From the NCBI GenBank assembly GCA_036496285.1, contig DASXLI010000023.1:1-64000 (forward strand): a stretch of 64,000 bases of DNA, in the 5' to 3' direction. The first letter of the stretch is position 1. Each line of letters opens with the position of its first letter. The stretch is from DP-19 sp036496285. GTDB lineage: Bacteria > Desulfobacterota > Binatia > UTPRO1. The notes under the pieces are model-generated. The model had not been told where the DNA came from and ran no database searches. It saw nothing but the letters and a program-made list of their open reading frames with translations. The position numbers and the translations under genes were made by a program. Of this stretch, positions 16,901-24,617 are shown one piece after another.

Positions 16901-17519
16901 GTTCCTGCTGCGCCCGGTCTGGTACCACTTCAAGGACGTACCCGGCGATCCGTCGCACGTCGTCGGTGTATGGGGCGGCGGCAACCCGCTCCTCTGGTGG
17001 GGCGGCTTCGCGGCGATCGTCGTCACGCTGGCGCGCGCGATCCGCGAGCGCCATCTCGCGAGCATGTTCCTCGTGACCGCGTTCATCCTGCACTACGTCG
17101 TATGGTCGTGGATCGGGCGCACGCTCTTCCAGTACCACTACCTGCCGTCGCTCTACGCGAGCTTCCTCGCGCTCGGCATGATCCTCTCCGTGCTGTGGCG
17201 CGCGCCCGCCGATGATGGCTTCTGGATCGGTGCCGGCATCGCGCTGCTGATCCCGGTCTTTCCGACCCTGCTCGGGCCGTTCCCGCGCACCGGCATCCTC
17301 GCTTTCGCGGCGATCGTCGGGCTGTACGGCGCCGCGGTCGTCTACCATAACCTGCCGATCTTCCGCTGGCCGCCGGGGCGGGTCGTCGTGGTGACGTACG
17401 CGGTGATCGCGGTCGCGTTGCTGGTGTATTTCTATCCGATCTGGTCGGGCGAGCCGATTGCGCGCGACGCGTACAGCGCACGGATGTGGTTCCAGGCCGG
17501 ACCGGCTCGCTGGATCTGA
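13953..17519 (+). CDS. Large GT-C glycosyltransferase with carbohydrate-binding-like domain and C-terminal PMT-like domain
   Basis: An unusually large 1188-aa membrane enzyme. An N-terminal anchor or signal (about 9-29) leads to an exported beta-sandwich like carbohydrate-binding domains (FVQNGDFARG...DEWRTDRWD, about 33-165). A first GT-C half (about 185-590) follows, with YATDLGTYKAWAARLADGG near 265 as the candidate catalytic Asp loop and YFADYPPGYMYVLW. After an Ala/Pro-rich linker (about 628-712) a second GT-C half (about 715-1188) matches protein O-mannosyltransferases: VFDEVYFVEQGKNYLRG and DPHPPLAKL near 742-770. PMT enzymes move sugar from a polyprenyl-phosphate donor to exported proteins or lipids. 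The ATG at 13953 is chosen because it begins the basic, hydrophobic signal. The next GT2 gene overlaps it by 34 bases. Confidence 0.8.
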   Translation: MRRVRRARALAWTAVAFAVLLVLVPGTARPDENFVQNGDFARGNGSTPDEWRTDRWDTGAGATDFMWKPPAGGQPAQAGIKNTKPNDARFVQDVHVREQTWYHISGKIRTDNVGLGAIGAYLSLMEGFQNTQDLKGTHADWETAEMWVKTEKWQDRLQVALRLGGYSSLNTGEAWFSDVVVESVSGPPPNAKNVYQPAERQGGIQPLGLWALILLFSLLTAALWYYLRRPPGGEDRGTPGEKMALAGILIALVIVKVVIAPYFGYATDLGTYKAWAARLADGGPSEFYSPNYFADYPPGYMYVLWLLGSIYKGLHISTAGALSTVIVKLPSILTDLFTSWLLWVLLRPRVERRLTWIIVLAYTLNPAVFFNSAIWGQTDSFFTLELFLGVLLLLQRQIAFGWALVVVAALTKPQALIFMPLLASYWANWDRPERPLVAAGSGLAVAALLVLPFMEPFGLYGLYAKTAAYYAETSVNAFNAMALLGGFRQSDGGVLLFATYKTWALALVLMFFAFIAYLISRRRDAEMYLYLCFLLPFGFFMFSTRMHERYLFPCLLFLTPLLARRPRLWVLFAGLTVTYYCNLAYILHALNANKFLEAYDPFGVAVSVVNVGLLGLALFEGVALSQSEPEPLPIPEWADEVAEGAEDVEPAAAVRPVAAQVVAKSATQAKRPAKGAPSARPPAGRQPVPPKPPEKRAPRQALWEVEAGAEKFRLRRIDWALALLLVVIAGGLRFYHLSQPNELVFDEVYFVEQGKNYLRGKEFMDPHPPLAKLAIGASVALFGGESSGYRVFNAVCGTLIVGVAYLTGRKLLGDGLAAFVTAAAVTMDGLFIVDSRIAVIDIWYVTFGAISYLLLFEYLRTPPERRQPTILVGLGFALGLNLASKLFIPAFTWLTVVVFLSILSVRAERLHRASHVLQRGLAPAALVTCAAVATYLAVYLPNYYLGWWTSVMDIPKYFKDVIGYEAAVANATHPYSSKWWTWPFLLRPVWYHFKDVPGDPSHVVGVWGGGNPLLWWGGFAAIVVTLARAIRERHLASMFLVTAFILHYVVWSWIGRTLFQYHYLPSLYASFLALGMILSVLWRAPADDGFWIGAGIALLIPVFPTLLGPFPRTGILAFAAIVGLYGAAVVYHNLPIFRWPPGRVVVVTYAVIAVALLVYFYPIWSGEPIARDAYSARMWFQAGPARWI

Positions 17520-18283
17520 GCAGCGCCACGACGGCGGACGCGCCTGCGCTCTCGGTCGTCGTCCCCGCCTACAATGAGGCGGAGCGGCTGCCGGCGACGC
17601 TCGACGCGCTCGAGGCGCATCTCGCCGCCACTGACGCGCGCGCGGAGATCGTCGTCGCCGACGACGGCAGCACCGACGCGACCGCGGCGATCGTCGAGGC
17701 GCGCCCGCCGTCGGGCGTGCGCATCGCCTGCGTCCGCCTGGAGGCGAATCGCGGCAAGGGGCGCGCGGTCGTCGCCGGCGTCGCGGCGAGCCGCGGCGAC
17801 GTGATCGCATTCATCGACGCGGACCTGCCCTATACGCTCGCCAACCTGGATGAGGCCGTCCGTCTGGTCGCGAGCGGCGAGGCCGACGTCGCGCTCGGCG
17901 CGCGCGACCTGCCGGCGTCGTCCTACGACCCGTCGTATCCGCTGGCACGCCAGGTGGCGGGCCGCTCGTACGCGGCGCTCGTCCGCGTGGCCCTCGGCCT
18001 GCCGTTCGGCGACACCCAGTGCGGGCTGAAGAGCTTCACGCGGACGGCGGCGCGCGCGCTCTTCCCCCGCCTCACCATCGAGGGCTACGGCTTCGACGTC
18101 GAGCTCGTCTACCTCGCCTGCACGCGCCGCCAACGCATCGCCCGCTTCCCCGTCACCCTCTCGCACCGCCACGAGTCGCGCGTCCGCCTCGTGCGCGACT
18201 CCCTTCGCATGTTCGGCGACCTCTGGCGCGTCCGCCGCAACGAGGCGCGCGGCGTCTACGGGCCGGCTCCCCGAACCGGCTGA
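17486..18283 (+). CDS. GT2 glycosyltransferase, dolichyl/polyprenyl-phosphate sugar synthase type
   Basis: A 265-aa GT-A enzyme with no membrane span. LSVVVPAYNEAERLPATL (about 23-40), VVADDGSTDAT (the metal and nucleotide site), FIDADLPY (the DXD-like motif) and FGDTQCGLKSFTR are the pattern of dolichyl-phosphate glucosyl/mannosyl transferases. It should load a sugar on polyprenyl phosphate at the cytoplasmic face. The GTG start lies inside the 3' end of the PMT-like gene (34-base overlap), so the two are probably translationally coupled: this enzyme makes the lipid donor and the PMT-like protein uses it. Confidence 0.85.
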   Translation: MVPGRTGSLDLSSATTADAPALSVVVPAYNEAERLPATLDALEAHLAATDARAEIVVADDGSTDATAAIVEARPPSGVRIACVRLEANRGKGRAVVAGVAASRGDVIAFIDADLPYTLANLDEAVRLVASGEADVALGARDLPASSYDPSYPLARQVAGRSYAALVRVALGLPFGDTQCGLKSFTRTAARALFPRLTIEGYGFDVELVYLACTRRQRIARFPVTLSHRHESRVRLVRDSLRMFGDLWRVRRNEARGVYGPAPRTG

Positions 18284-18418
18284 TCACGCGCAGTAAGCCT
18301 CGGAACGGTCTGGAGCCCGCCCCATCGCAGCACGACGATGCGTCGAATGACGGGGCCGCTGTCCGTGACGACGACCCTGCGTCGAACCACGACGACACGG
18401 CGAAAGAGGTGCTTCGCC

Positions 18419-18458
18419 GTTGCCGTTCTCCACGTTGCCGTTCTCCACGTTGCCGTTC
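18419..18458 (+). repeat. 15-bp minisatellite in a gene-free stretch
   Basis: The unit GTTGCCGTTCTCCAC is repeated 2.7 times in tandem. It lies in the otherwise featureless region 18284-18635 between the GT2 gene and the REP-type transposase, where I see no convincing gene apart from the transposase promoter. Confidence 0.7.
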
Positions 18459-18582
18459 GCTTCCGTGTCCACGAAATGGCGGCGTGAGAGCGCTACCCAG
18501 CGTCCCGCAAGAGCGTGACGAAGCAGGGCCGACGGACGAAGGCTGCCGACACGTCCGGTTGCCCTGCCGTTCGGGTGCGCAT

Positions 18583-18611
18583 TTGACAAAATATTCGTCC
18601 AATGATAGAAG
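18583..18611 (+). promoter_or_regulatory. Promoter of the REP-type transposase
   Basis: TTGACA, a 17-base AT-rich spacer and TAGAAG lie 25 bases before the ATG at 18636. The sequence AGAAGGTAGC..AATCAAG after it is shared with the pseudogene copy at 43783. Confidence 0.55.
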
Positions 18612-18635
18612 GTAGCTCAATCAAGTGATCTGAGT

Positions 18636-19346
18636 ATGCCGCGCCGTGATCCGCAACTCGACCTGCAGCTATCCCCGCCTCGTAGCTGGGGTGGTGCACG
18701 TGCCGGCGCGGGGCGGAAGCCGGGGCCGAATCCCGGCTTGCCGCACGCGTCCCGCCAGGTGTTCGCCAGAGCAATACCCGCGCAGGTGACGTTGCGCCTG
18801 CGCCGCGGCCTGCCGTCGCTACGGACGGTGCGCATCGTTCACGAGATCGAACGCACCTTTCGAGCGGGCTGCCAGCGACCCGGCTTCCGGCTCGTGCACT
18901 ATTCCTTGCAGGGGAATCACGCGCATCTCATCGTGGAAGCGCGCGACCGTGCGGCGCTGGGGCGCGGAATGATGGCCGTAGGAGCGCGGCTCGCGCGTGC
19001 GGTCAATCGGGTGGCGCGACGCAGTGGGGCCGTGCTGGCGGATCGTTACCACGTACGGCTCCTGCCGACGCCCAAGGAGGTTCGCGCTGGCCTGCGCTAC
19101 GTGCTGCTGAACGCGCGCCGGCATGCGGCTCGTGTGCGCGTCGACCCCGGCCCCGTCGATCTGGATCCGGCATCATCCGGTAGGTGGTTTGATGGCTGGA
19201 GGCTCGGACGCCCGAGAGCGGATGGCCCATCCGGTGGACCTACGGCCTTGCCCGAACGTCCAGCGGTTGCTCGTGCCCGCACCTGGCTCCTTGCGACCGG
19301 CTGGCGCCGCTACGGGCTGCTCGATCCCGGCGACGTCCCCGGCTGA
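18636..19346 (+). CDS. rayT: REP-associated tyrosine transposase (IS200-like, Y1 HUH)
   Basis: A 236-aa protein of the Y1-transposase superfamily. It has an Arg/Gly-rich start (GGARAGAGRKPGPNPG, about 19-34) seen in many of these proteins, the HUH metal motif in QGNHAHLIVEA (His95, His97), LADRYHVRLL, and the candidate nucleophile Tyr155 in LRYVLLNARRHA. RAYTs are single-copy domesticated relatives of IS200 that mobilise REP palindromes. I find no clear REP palindrome cluster beside it. A decayed second copy lies at 43783-44525, so it has moved or been duplicated. It sits inside the glycosyltransferase block. Confidence 0.85.
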   Translation: MPRRDPQLDLQLSPPRSWGGARAGAGRKPGPNPGLPHASRQVFARAIPAQVTLRLRRGLPSLRTVRIVHEIERTFRAGCQRPGFRLVHYSLQGNHAHLIVEARDRAALGRGMMAVGARLARAVNRVARRSGAVLADRYHVRLLPTPKEVRAGLRYVLLNARRHAARVRVDPGPVDLDPASSGRWFDGWRLGRPRADGPSGGPTALPERPAVARARTWLLATGWRRYGLLDPGDVPG

Positions 19347-19439
19347 CGATCGCTTCTCAGGCAGCGGCTTGCCCGTAGCGTGGGCCCGATCCTGCGATCC
19401 AATCTTGGCCGCCGGGGGCCCGTTTGCTACCCTGCCTCG

Positions 19440-20798
19440 ATGGATCTGAGCGTCGTCATTCCGGTTCTGAACGAGCGGGAGAACATCGAGCAGCTCTTGC
19501 CCCGGGCGGCGCGGGTCCTCCAGGAGATCGGCTGCACCTATGAGGTCGTCGTCGTCGACGGCGGCTCGACCGACGGCACGGCAGCGGCGGCGACGGCCGG
19601 CGGGGCGCGGGTGCTGCGCCAGAAGCTGCCCGGCTACGGCGGCGCCCTGCGGGAGGGCCTGCTCGCGGCGCGCGGCACGTTCATCCTCACGCTCGACGCC
19701 GATCTCTCGCACGATCCCGACTTCATCGTGAAGCTCTGGCGCGCCCGCCTGAACGGCGACGTGGCGATCGCGTCGCGCTACGTGAAGGGCGGCGTCGCCT
19801 ACATGCCGTTCCATCGGCTGCTCCTGTCCCGCGTGCTGAACGGCTTCTTCGCGCGCGGGCTCGGGCTGCCGGTGCGGGACCTTTCGAGCGGTTTCCGTCT
19901 CTACCGCGCCTCCGCGGTCCAGGCGCTCGCGCTCGAGGGCACGAACTTCGAGGTGCTCGAGGAGATTCTGGTGAAGGCGTACGCCGAGGGCTGGCGCATC
20001 GTCGAGGTGCCGTTCACCTACTACCCGCGCGAGCGCGGCAGCTCGCACGCGCGCATCGTTGCGTTCGGCCTGGATCTCCTACGCGCGTTCTTCCGCCTCT
20101 GGCGGCTGCGCAACTCGATCGAGTCGGCCGATTACGACGAGCGGGCGTTCTACAGCGTCATTCCCCTGCAGCGCTGGTGGCAGCGGCGGCGCCATCAGAT
20201 CATCTGCGAGTGGGCGCGCGGCGCCGGCAAGACGCTCGACGTCGGCTGCGGCTCGAGCATCATCCTCCAGTCGATCAACCACGTCGTCGGCATCGACATC
20301 CTGCACAACAAGCTGCGCTACATGCGCCGCTACGACGTCCCCGTCGTCCGTGCCTCCACCTTCGCGCTGCCGATCGCCGACGAGCAGTTCGATTGCGTCA
20401 TCTCCTCGCAGGTGATCGAGCACATCCCCTACGACGACGTCATCTTCACCGAGCTGCGCCGCGTGCTGCGTCCGGGCGGTCTGCTGATCCTCGGGACGCC
20501 CGACTACGCGACGATCGGCTGGCGGACGATCGAGCCGCTCTACGGCTTCTTCGCGCCGGGCGGCTACAAGGACGAGCACATCACGCACTACACGCGCGAC
20601 GGGCTCATCGCGACCTGCCGGCGCTTCGGCTTCGAGCTCGAGGACGTCGCCTACGTGTTCCGCAGCGAGCTCGTGCTGGCGCTGCGCAAGCGGCCGCTCG
20701 AGGCCGAGGCGTTCCTTGGCGCTCCCGCCGCCGGCTCACCAGCCGAGCTTCTCACCCCAATACACCCCGAGCGCGTTCGAGAGGGCGGAGAACTGTAG
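19440..20798 (+). CDS. GT2 glycosyltransferase fused to a SAM-dependent methyltransferase
   Basis: A 452-aa fusion. The first part (about 1-230) is a polyprenol-phosphate-mannose-synthase-like GT2: LSVVIPVLNERENIEQLL, VVVDGGSTDGTAAA, LTLDADLSHDPDF and VRDLSSGFRLYRASAV. The second part (about 255-440) is a class I methyltransferase: KTLDVGCGSSIILQS near 264-278, VISSQVIEHIPYDDV and LRRVLRPGGLLILGTPDYA. The fusion suggests sugar transfer and methylation of the same lipid-linked or surface glycan. The ATG at 19440 begins exactly at the GT2 fold. The 3' end overlaps the convergent membrane-protein gene by 63 bases. Confidence 0.88.
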   Translation: MDLSVVIPVLNERENIEQLLPRAARVLQEIGCTYEVVVVDGGSTDGTAAAATAGGARVLRQKLPGYGGALREGLLAARGTFILTLDADLSHDPDFIVKLWRARLNGDVAIASRYVKGGVAYMPFHRLLLSRVLNGFFARGLGLPVRDLSSGFRLYRASAVQALALEGTNFEVLEEILVKAYAEGWRIVEVPFTYYPRERGSSHARIVAFGLDLLRAFFRLWRLRNSIESADYDERAFYSVIPLQRWWQRRRHQIICEWARGAGKTLDVGCGSSIILQSINHVVGIDILHNKLRYMRRYDVPVVRASTFALPIADEQFDCVISSQVIEHIPYDDVIFTELRRVLRPGGLLILGTPDYATIGWRTIEPLYGFFAPGGYKDEHITHYTRDGLIATCRRFGFELEDVAYVFRSELVLALRKRPLEAEAFLGAPAAGSPAELLTPIHPERVREGGEL

Positions 20799-21920
20799 CA
20801 GGAAGGTGATCGCGCCGCGCCGGCCGTTCGCCATACCGAGCGCCACCAGGATGATGCCGTACGGCAGAGCATCCAGCAGGTAGCGGTACCCGAACTGCAC
20901 CCACCCCTGGTAGAAGTAGGGGAACAGCGCGGCCGCCGTCAGCACGACGGCGAGCCAGAGGAAGCGCACCGTCCGCTCCCGCCACGGCGCCAGGAAGGCA
21001 TAGAGCAGCGCCGGGCTCGTGAGCAGGATCGAGAGCCCCTCGGGCGATGGCTTCAGCCACGGGAAGTCGTCGGTCCAGTCCCAGCCGCGGAAGACCGAGA
21101 CGTAGAGGTGCCGGGGCAGGTAGCGCCAGTCGTACCAGCCGAAGCTGCGGTTGGCGATGTAGATCTGCGACGCGATGCCGTAGCCGGTCTCGAGGGGATT
21201 GCCGAAGCGCACGTAGTTGAGGCCGAGCTCGATGCAGAGGACGAGGCCGAGCCCGACGCCGAAGCCGAGCGCGCGGCGGAACGCCGCCCAGGTGAAGAAG
21301 CCGGCGATCCCGCGCCGCGGCGTCTGACGATCGACCAGGAGCAGCAGCATCGCCGGCGCCGCCGTGGCGATGTTGACGCGCGAGAGCACGGCGAAGCCGA
21401 ACGCCGCGCCGACGAGCAGGCTCCGGCCGCGGCGGAACACTTCCCGCAGCGCGAGCAGCAGGAAGAGCTCGACGCAGAGGTGCGACAGGAACCACGTCGT
21501 GCCGATGATCGCCGAGAACCAGTTCACCGTGCCGAAGGCGAAGACCAGCGTGCCGAGCGCGGCCCGCCGCGGCCCCACACCCGCGTCGAGCAGGAGGAGC
21601 CAGCAGAGCGCGGCGTTCGCCCCGGCGACGCCCATGCTGAAGACGTTCATGTTGAACGCCGTGCCCCACCACCAGACGAACGGCACCAGCAGGATCGCCG
21701 GCGTCGGGCCGAACGGCGAGTGCACCTTGCCGTTGACGGTGATCCAGTCGTGATAGTGCGGCGGGTAGCCCTGCACCCACGTGCGGCCGTGCAGCCATGC
21801 GTCGGCGACGTAGACGTGATGCTTGTAGGCGTCGGGGACGCGGAGGTTCGAGGCGTAGAGGAGCAGGGTGACGCCGAGGAAGATCGCGAACGCTGCGAGG
21901 CGAGGGCGGCGGGCGATCAC
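20736..21920 (-). CDS. Polytopic membrane protein, GT-C-like
   Basis: A 394-aa protein with about ten hydrophobic segments. The first periplasmic loop (NLRVPDAYKHHVYVADAWLHGRTWVQG) and VRFGNPLETGYG with a terminal WVQFGYRYLLDALP region resemble GT39/PMT-like integral membrane glycosyltransferases, and the PDAYKHH Asp could be catalytic. It is divergent from the GT2 gene at 22021 and convergent with the GT2-methyltransferase fusion. The substrate is unknown; the call rests on topology and loop motifs. Confidence 0.6.
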   Translation of the reverse strand: MIARRPRLAAFAIFLGVTLLLYASNLRVPDAYKHHVYVADAWLHGRTWVQGYPPHYHDWITVNGKVHSPFGPTPAILLVPFVWWWGTAFNMNVFSMGVAGANAALCWLLLLDAGVGPRRAALGTLVFAFGTVNWFSAIIGTTWFLSHLCVELFLLLALREVFRRGRSLLVGAAFGFAVLSRVNIATAAPAMLLLLVDRQTPRRGIAGFFTWAAFRRALGFGVGLGLVLCIELGLNYVRFGNPLETGYGIASQIYIANRSFGWYDWRYLPRHLYVSVFRGWDWTDDFPWLKPSPEGLSILLTSPALLYAFLAPWRERTVRFLWLAVVLTAAALFPYFYQGWVQFGYRYLLDALPYGIILVALGMANGRRGAITFLLQFSALSNALGVYWGEKLGW

Positions 21921-22020
21921 GGCGCGCGATCATACTCAGGTCGGTGGAAGCGGGCAAAGCGTCGGCCGCGACCGGGTGCGGTTGGACTCCCTGCCGGCGG
22001 GGTGTTACGTCACGCGGACC

Positions 22021-22749
22021 GTGACGTCGCCCGGACGACTGCCGAGCCTGTCGGCCTTCTTCCCCGCGTTCAACGAGGAGCGCAACGTCCCACTCATGGT
22101 CGAGCGGCTGACGGCCGTGCTGCCGACCGTGGCGGATGACTACGAGATCATCGTCGTGAACGACGGCAGCGCCGACCGGACGGGCGCCGTCGCCGATGAG
22201 CTCGCCAAGGCCGACCCGCACGTCCGGGCCGTGCACCATCCGGTGAACCGCGGCTACGGCGGCGCCCTCAAGTCGGGCTTCGCCGCGAGCCGCAAGGCCT
22301 ACGTGTTCTTCACCGACGGCGACGGCCAGTTCGACGTCGGCGAGATCGGGAAGCTGACGGCGTTCGTCCCCGCGTATGACGTGGTCGTCGGCTACCGCCT
22401 GGACCGGGCCGAGGGCGGGCTGCGGAAGCTGAACGCGGCGCTCTGGAACGCCCTCGTGCATCGCCTGTTCCGCATCCCCGCGCGCGACGTTGATTGCGCC
22501 TTCAAGCTCTTCAAGCGCGAGGTCTTCGACGTGGTGCGGGTCGAGGCCGAGGGGGCGATGATCAGCACCGAGATGCTGGCGCGGATCGTGCGCGCGGGGT
22601 TCAAGGTCCAGGAAGTGGGCGTCCATCACTTCGAGCGGCGGCACGGCAAGCCGACCGGCGCCAACCCCCTGGTGATCGCCCGCGCCTTCCTCGAGCTGTT
22701 CAAGCTCCGCCGGCGCATCAACAGCAACGGCGCCGCCGCGCGCGCCTGA
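22021..22749 (+). CDS. GT2 glycosyltransferase, polyprenyl-phosphate type
   Basis: About 242 aa. LSAFFPAFNEERNVPLMVERL, IIVVNDGSADRTG, FFTDGDGQFD and RDVDCAFKLFKREVF place it among family 2 enzymes acting on polyprenyl phosphate, or on related lipid acceptors. There is no C-terminal membrane pair, so it is a soluble or peripheral enzyme. The upstream frame extends to 21868, overlapping the divergent gene; the GTG at 22021 keeps the two apart, but no strong ribosome site marks it. A 19-bp bidirectional hairpin follows. Confidence 0.82.
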   Translation: MTSPGRLPSLSAFFPAFNEERNVPLMVERLTAVLPTVADDYEIIVVNDGSADRTGAVADELAKADPHVRAVHHPVNRGYGGALKSGFAASRKAYVFFTDGDGQFDVGEIGKLTAFVPAYDVVVGYRLDRAEGGLRKLNAALWNALVHRLFRIPARDVDCAFKLFKREVFDVVRVEAEGAMISTEMLARIVRAGFKVQEVGVHHFERRHGKPTGANPLVIARAFLELFKLRRRINSNGAAARA

Positions 22750-22763
22750 ACGGCCTCCAGACG

Positions 22764-22805
22764 CGACGAGGCCCGCAGATCGCGTTCGATCTGCGGGCCT
22801 CGTCG
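22764..22805. terminator. Bidirectional terminator, 19-bp stem
   Basis: A perfect 19-bp inverted repeat with a CGTT loop separates the stop codons of the convergent GT2 gene and Cys-rich gene 2. Confidence 0.75.
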
Positions 22806-22840
22806 TGAAGCGAGAACGGCTCAGCTAGGCCGAGCGCGCG

Positions 22841-24448
22841 TCAGGGCGCGATCTCACGCGCCGTCGCCGGGAGCGACAGGCGTCCGAGACCGGGCAGACC
22901 CGCCGCGCCGTTGACCGAGCTCGCGGACGTCGGCGCAATGCAGAAGAGCGACGCCAGGGTCGGATGCGACACGCCGTTGACCGGCACGTCGGCCTTGCCG
23001 AAGGCCGTCACGCTGCCGCCCACCTGGCCGTTGTCGAGGAAGCACGGGCGGAGCACGCCGAGGGTACAGTCGTCACCCGCGAACGGGCAGTCGCCGGCCG
23101 AGGAGCACGAGCGGAAGGTCTCGTGCGGCGAGCAGAAGGTGTCGAATGGGCCCTCCGAGCAGTGGCCGTTCAGCGCGTTGTCGCTGTCAGGCACGCACGT
23201 CGAGCCGGCGTCGCACTGATTCGACTGCGAAGCCTGTCCAGGCACTGTGCAAGCGCCGCCGCCCGCACATTCGCCGCTCGCGGTACCCGGCGTGGTGCAC
23301 GCGTTGCCGTTGTTCGTGCCACCACGGCAGCGGAGACCGCCGCAGATCGCTCCACCCGGGCAGTCGGCGTTGGTGGTGCACGGCTCCTGGGCGAGGTCGC
23401 CGCAGGTGTCGCAGAAGCACTTGCCTCCGCCAGACCGGCAATTCGGGTTCGCGTCGCTCAGGGTCAGCGTGGCGGGGCTGGTGCTGTTGTTGAGAAGGAC
23501 CGGGAGGCCGCCGATCTTGCTGCCGGGGAGTGCCGGGCAGTCGAAGCTCGTCGTGCCGTGCGACAGGAACTCGGGGCTCTGCCCGCCGGCGTCGCAGGGC
23601 AGGGTGTCGCGCGCGCCGCCGTTGCAGGTGCCGTTGCGCTGGCCGTCGCCGATCGTGGTGTCGCCGACGCACTCCGAGCAGGGCTGCTCGAGGATCGCCC
23701 CGAGGAAGACGCTCGCGACCAGATGCGTGGTGCTCGTGCTCTCACCGGTCTCGATGTTGGCGGTGCCGGTGATGTTGCCGATGATCTGGTTCACGACGCA
23801 GGTCGAGACTCCGCCGGCCGCCAGCGGCAGCGGGGCGCCGAAGAAGAACGCGCACGTGCCGGCCGCCGGACAGAGATTGCTGTCGCAATCGGTGTTCGCC
23901 GTGCACGGCTGGCCGTCCTGGGTGCCGCCGAGACACGTCCTGGCGCTGCACGGCGTATCGTCGGTGCACTCGATCGAGGTGTTGTTGGTGCAGCGATGGT
24001 TGTTCGAGATTCCCTGATTGACGTCCGGATTGGCGATCGGACCCGTCAGGTTGCAGACGCCGCAGGGACGCGGGTTGCCGCCGCAGTCCGTCGAGACGGT
24101 GGCTTCACCGCCAGTGATGATCTTCGAGCCGTGCGCGAGACCCGTCCAGCCGCTGTCGAGGCGGGCGTTCTGCGCGTCGCCGACGACCGCGATTGCCGCC
24201 GGGCACGGGCTGCCGGACGCGCCGGGCGTCGCCGTGGCCGTCACCTCGCTCGTGCTGGTGCTGGGGCTCGTGACCGGGGTGCCTTCGCTGGTCACCGGGG
24301 TCGGCGTCCGTACTACTGGCGTCGGGGTCTTGTTCCCACCACCGCCGTTGTCGTTGCTGTTGTTGCTGTTATCGCCACAGTGAGCGATCGCGAGCGCCAT
24401 GATGGCGTAGCCCGCGACGCGTAGTCCTCGCTTCCATGCGTCCCGCAT
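22841..24448 (-). CDS. Cys-rich exported family, member 2 (535 aa)
   Basis: GGAGGAC precedes the ATG. The signal peptide ends LAIAHCGD, an atypical lipobox with His at -1 that is shared with member 3; either lipidation or plain cleavage is possible. After an Asn/Gly stretch and a Thr/Pro linker (about 40-80) comes one Cys-rich module. It contains DSGWTGLAHGSKII, FFFGAPLPLAAGGVSTCVVN, QPCSECVGDTTIGDG, CFCDTC, repeated C-x5-DCPGG-type units (residues about 330-430), FCIAPTSASSVN and AAGLPGLGRLSLP at the end. No catalytic motif and no CxxCH haem site are seen. On the minus strand a TTGACT lies upstream at 24521-24526, but its -10 is poor. Confidence 0.75.
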   Translation of the reverse strand: MRDAWKRGLRVAGYAIMALAIAHCGDNSNNSNDNGGGGNKTPTPVVRTPTPVTSEGTPVTSPSTSTSEVTATATPGASGSPCPAAIAVVGDAQNARLDSGWTGLAHGSKIITGGEATVSTDCGGNPRPCGVCNLTGPIANPDVNQGISNNHRCTNNTSIECTDDTPCSARTCLGGTQDGQPCTANTDCDSNLCPAAGTCAFFFGAPLPLAAGGVSTCVVNQIIGNITGTANIETGESTSTTHLVASVFLGAILEQPCSECVGDTTIGDGQRNGTCNGGARDTLPCDAGGQSPEFLSHGTTSFDCPALPGSKIGGLPVLLNNSTSPATLTLSDANPNCRSGGGKCFCDTCGDLAQEPCTTNADCPGGAICGGLRCRGGTNNGNACTTPGTASGECAGGGACTVPGQASQSNQCDAGSTCVPDSDNALNGHCSEGPFDTFCSPHETFRSCSSAGDCPFAGDDCTLGVLRPCFLDNGQVGGSVTAFGKADVPVNGVSHPTLASLFCIAPTSASSVNGAAGLPGLGRLSLPATAREIAP

Positions 24449-24552
24449 GAGTCCTCCTGGTCGGGTTTCGTTAAGCGCTTTCGCGCCGTCTACTTTTCAG
24501 GAACCAAGTTCCGCGGGGCGAGTCAATTCACCTTTCCGCGAATGTCTCGATC

Positions 24553-24588
24553 AAAAAAATGCCCCCGGTCTCCGTGGAGACCGGGGGC
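24553..24588 (-). terminator. Intrinsic terminator after Cys-rich gene 3
   Basis: A 13-bp perfect stem (GCCCCCGGTCTCC / GGAGACCGGGGGC) is followed on the minus strand by a run of seven T, 30 bases past the stop at 24618. Confidence 0.85.
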
Positions 24589-24617
24589 CTTGAAGCTTGC
24601 GGTTGCCCGCCCTCGGG

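Noticed and set aside
13905..17810. Very long open frame (about 1300 codons) on the minus strand opposite the PMT-like gene
   Set aside because: Composition is Arg/Ala/Glu-rich with no recognisable domain. It is the mirror of high-GC coding sequence; the plus-strand protein has clear motifs and membrane helices.
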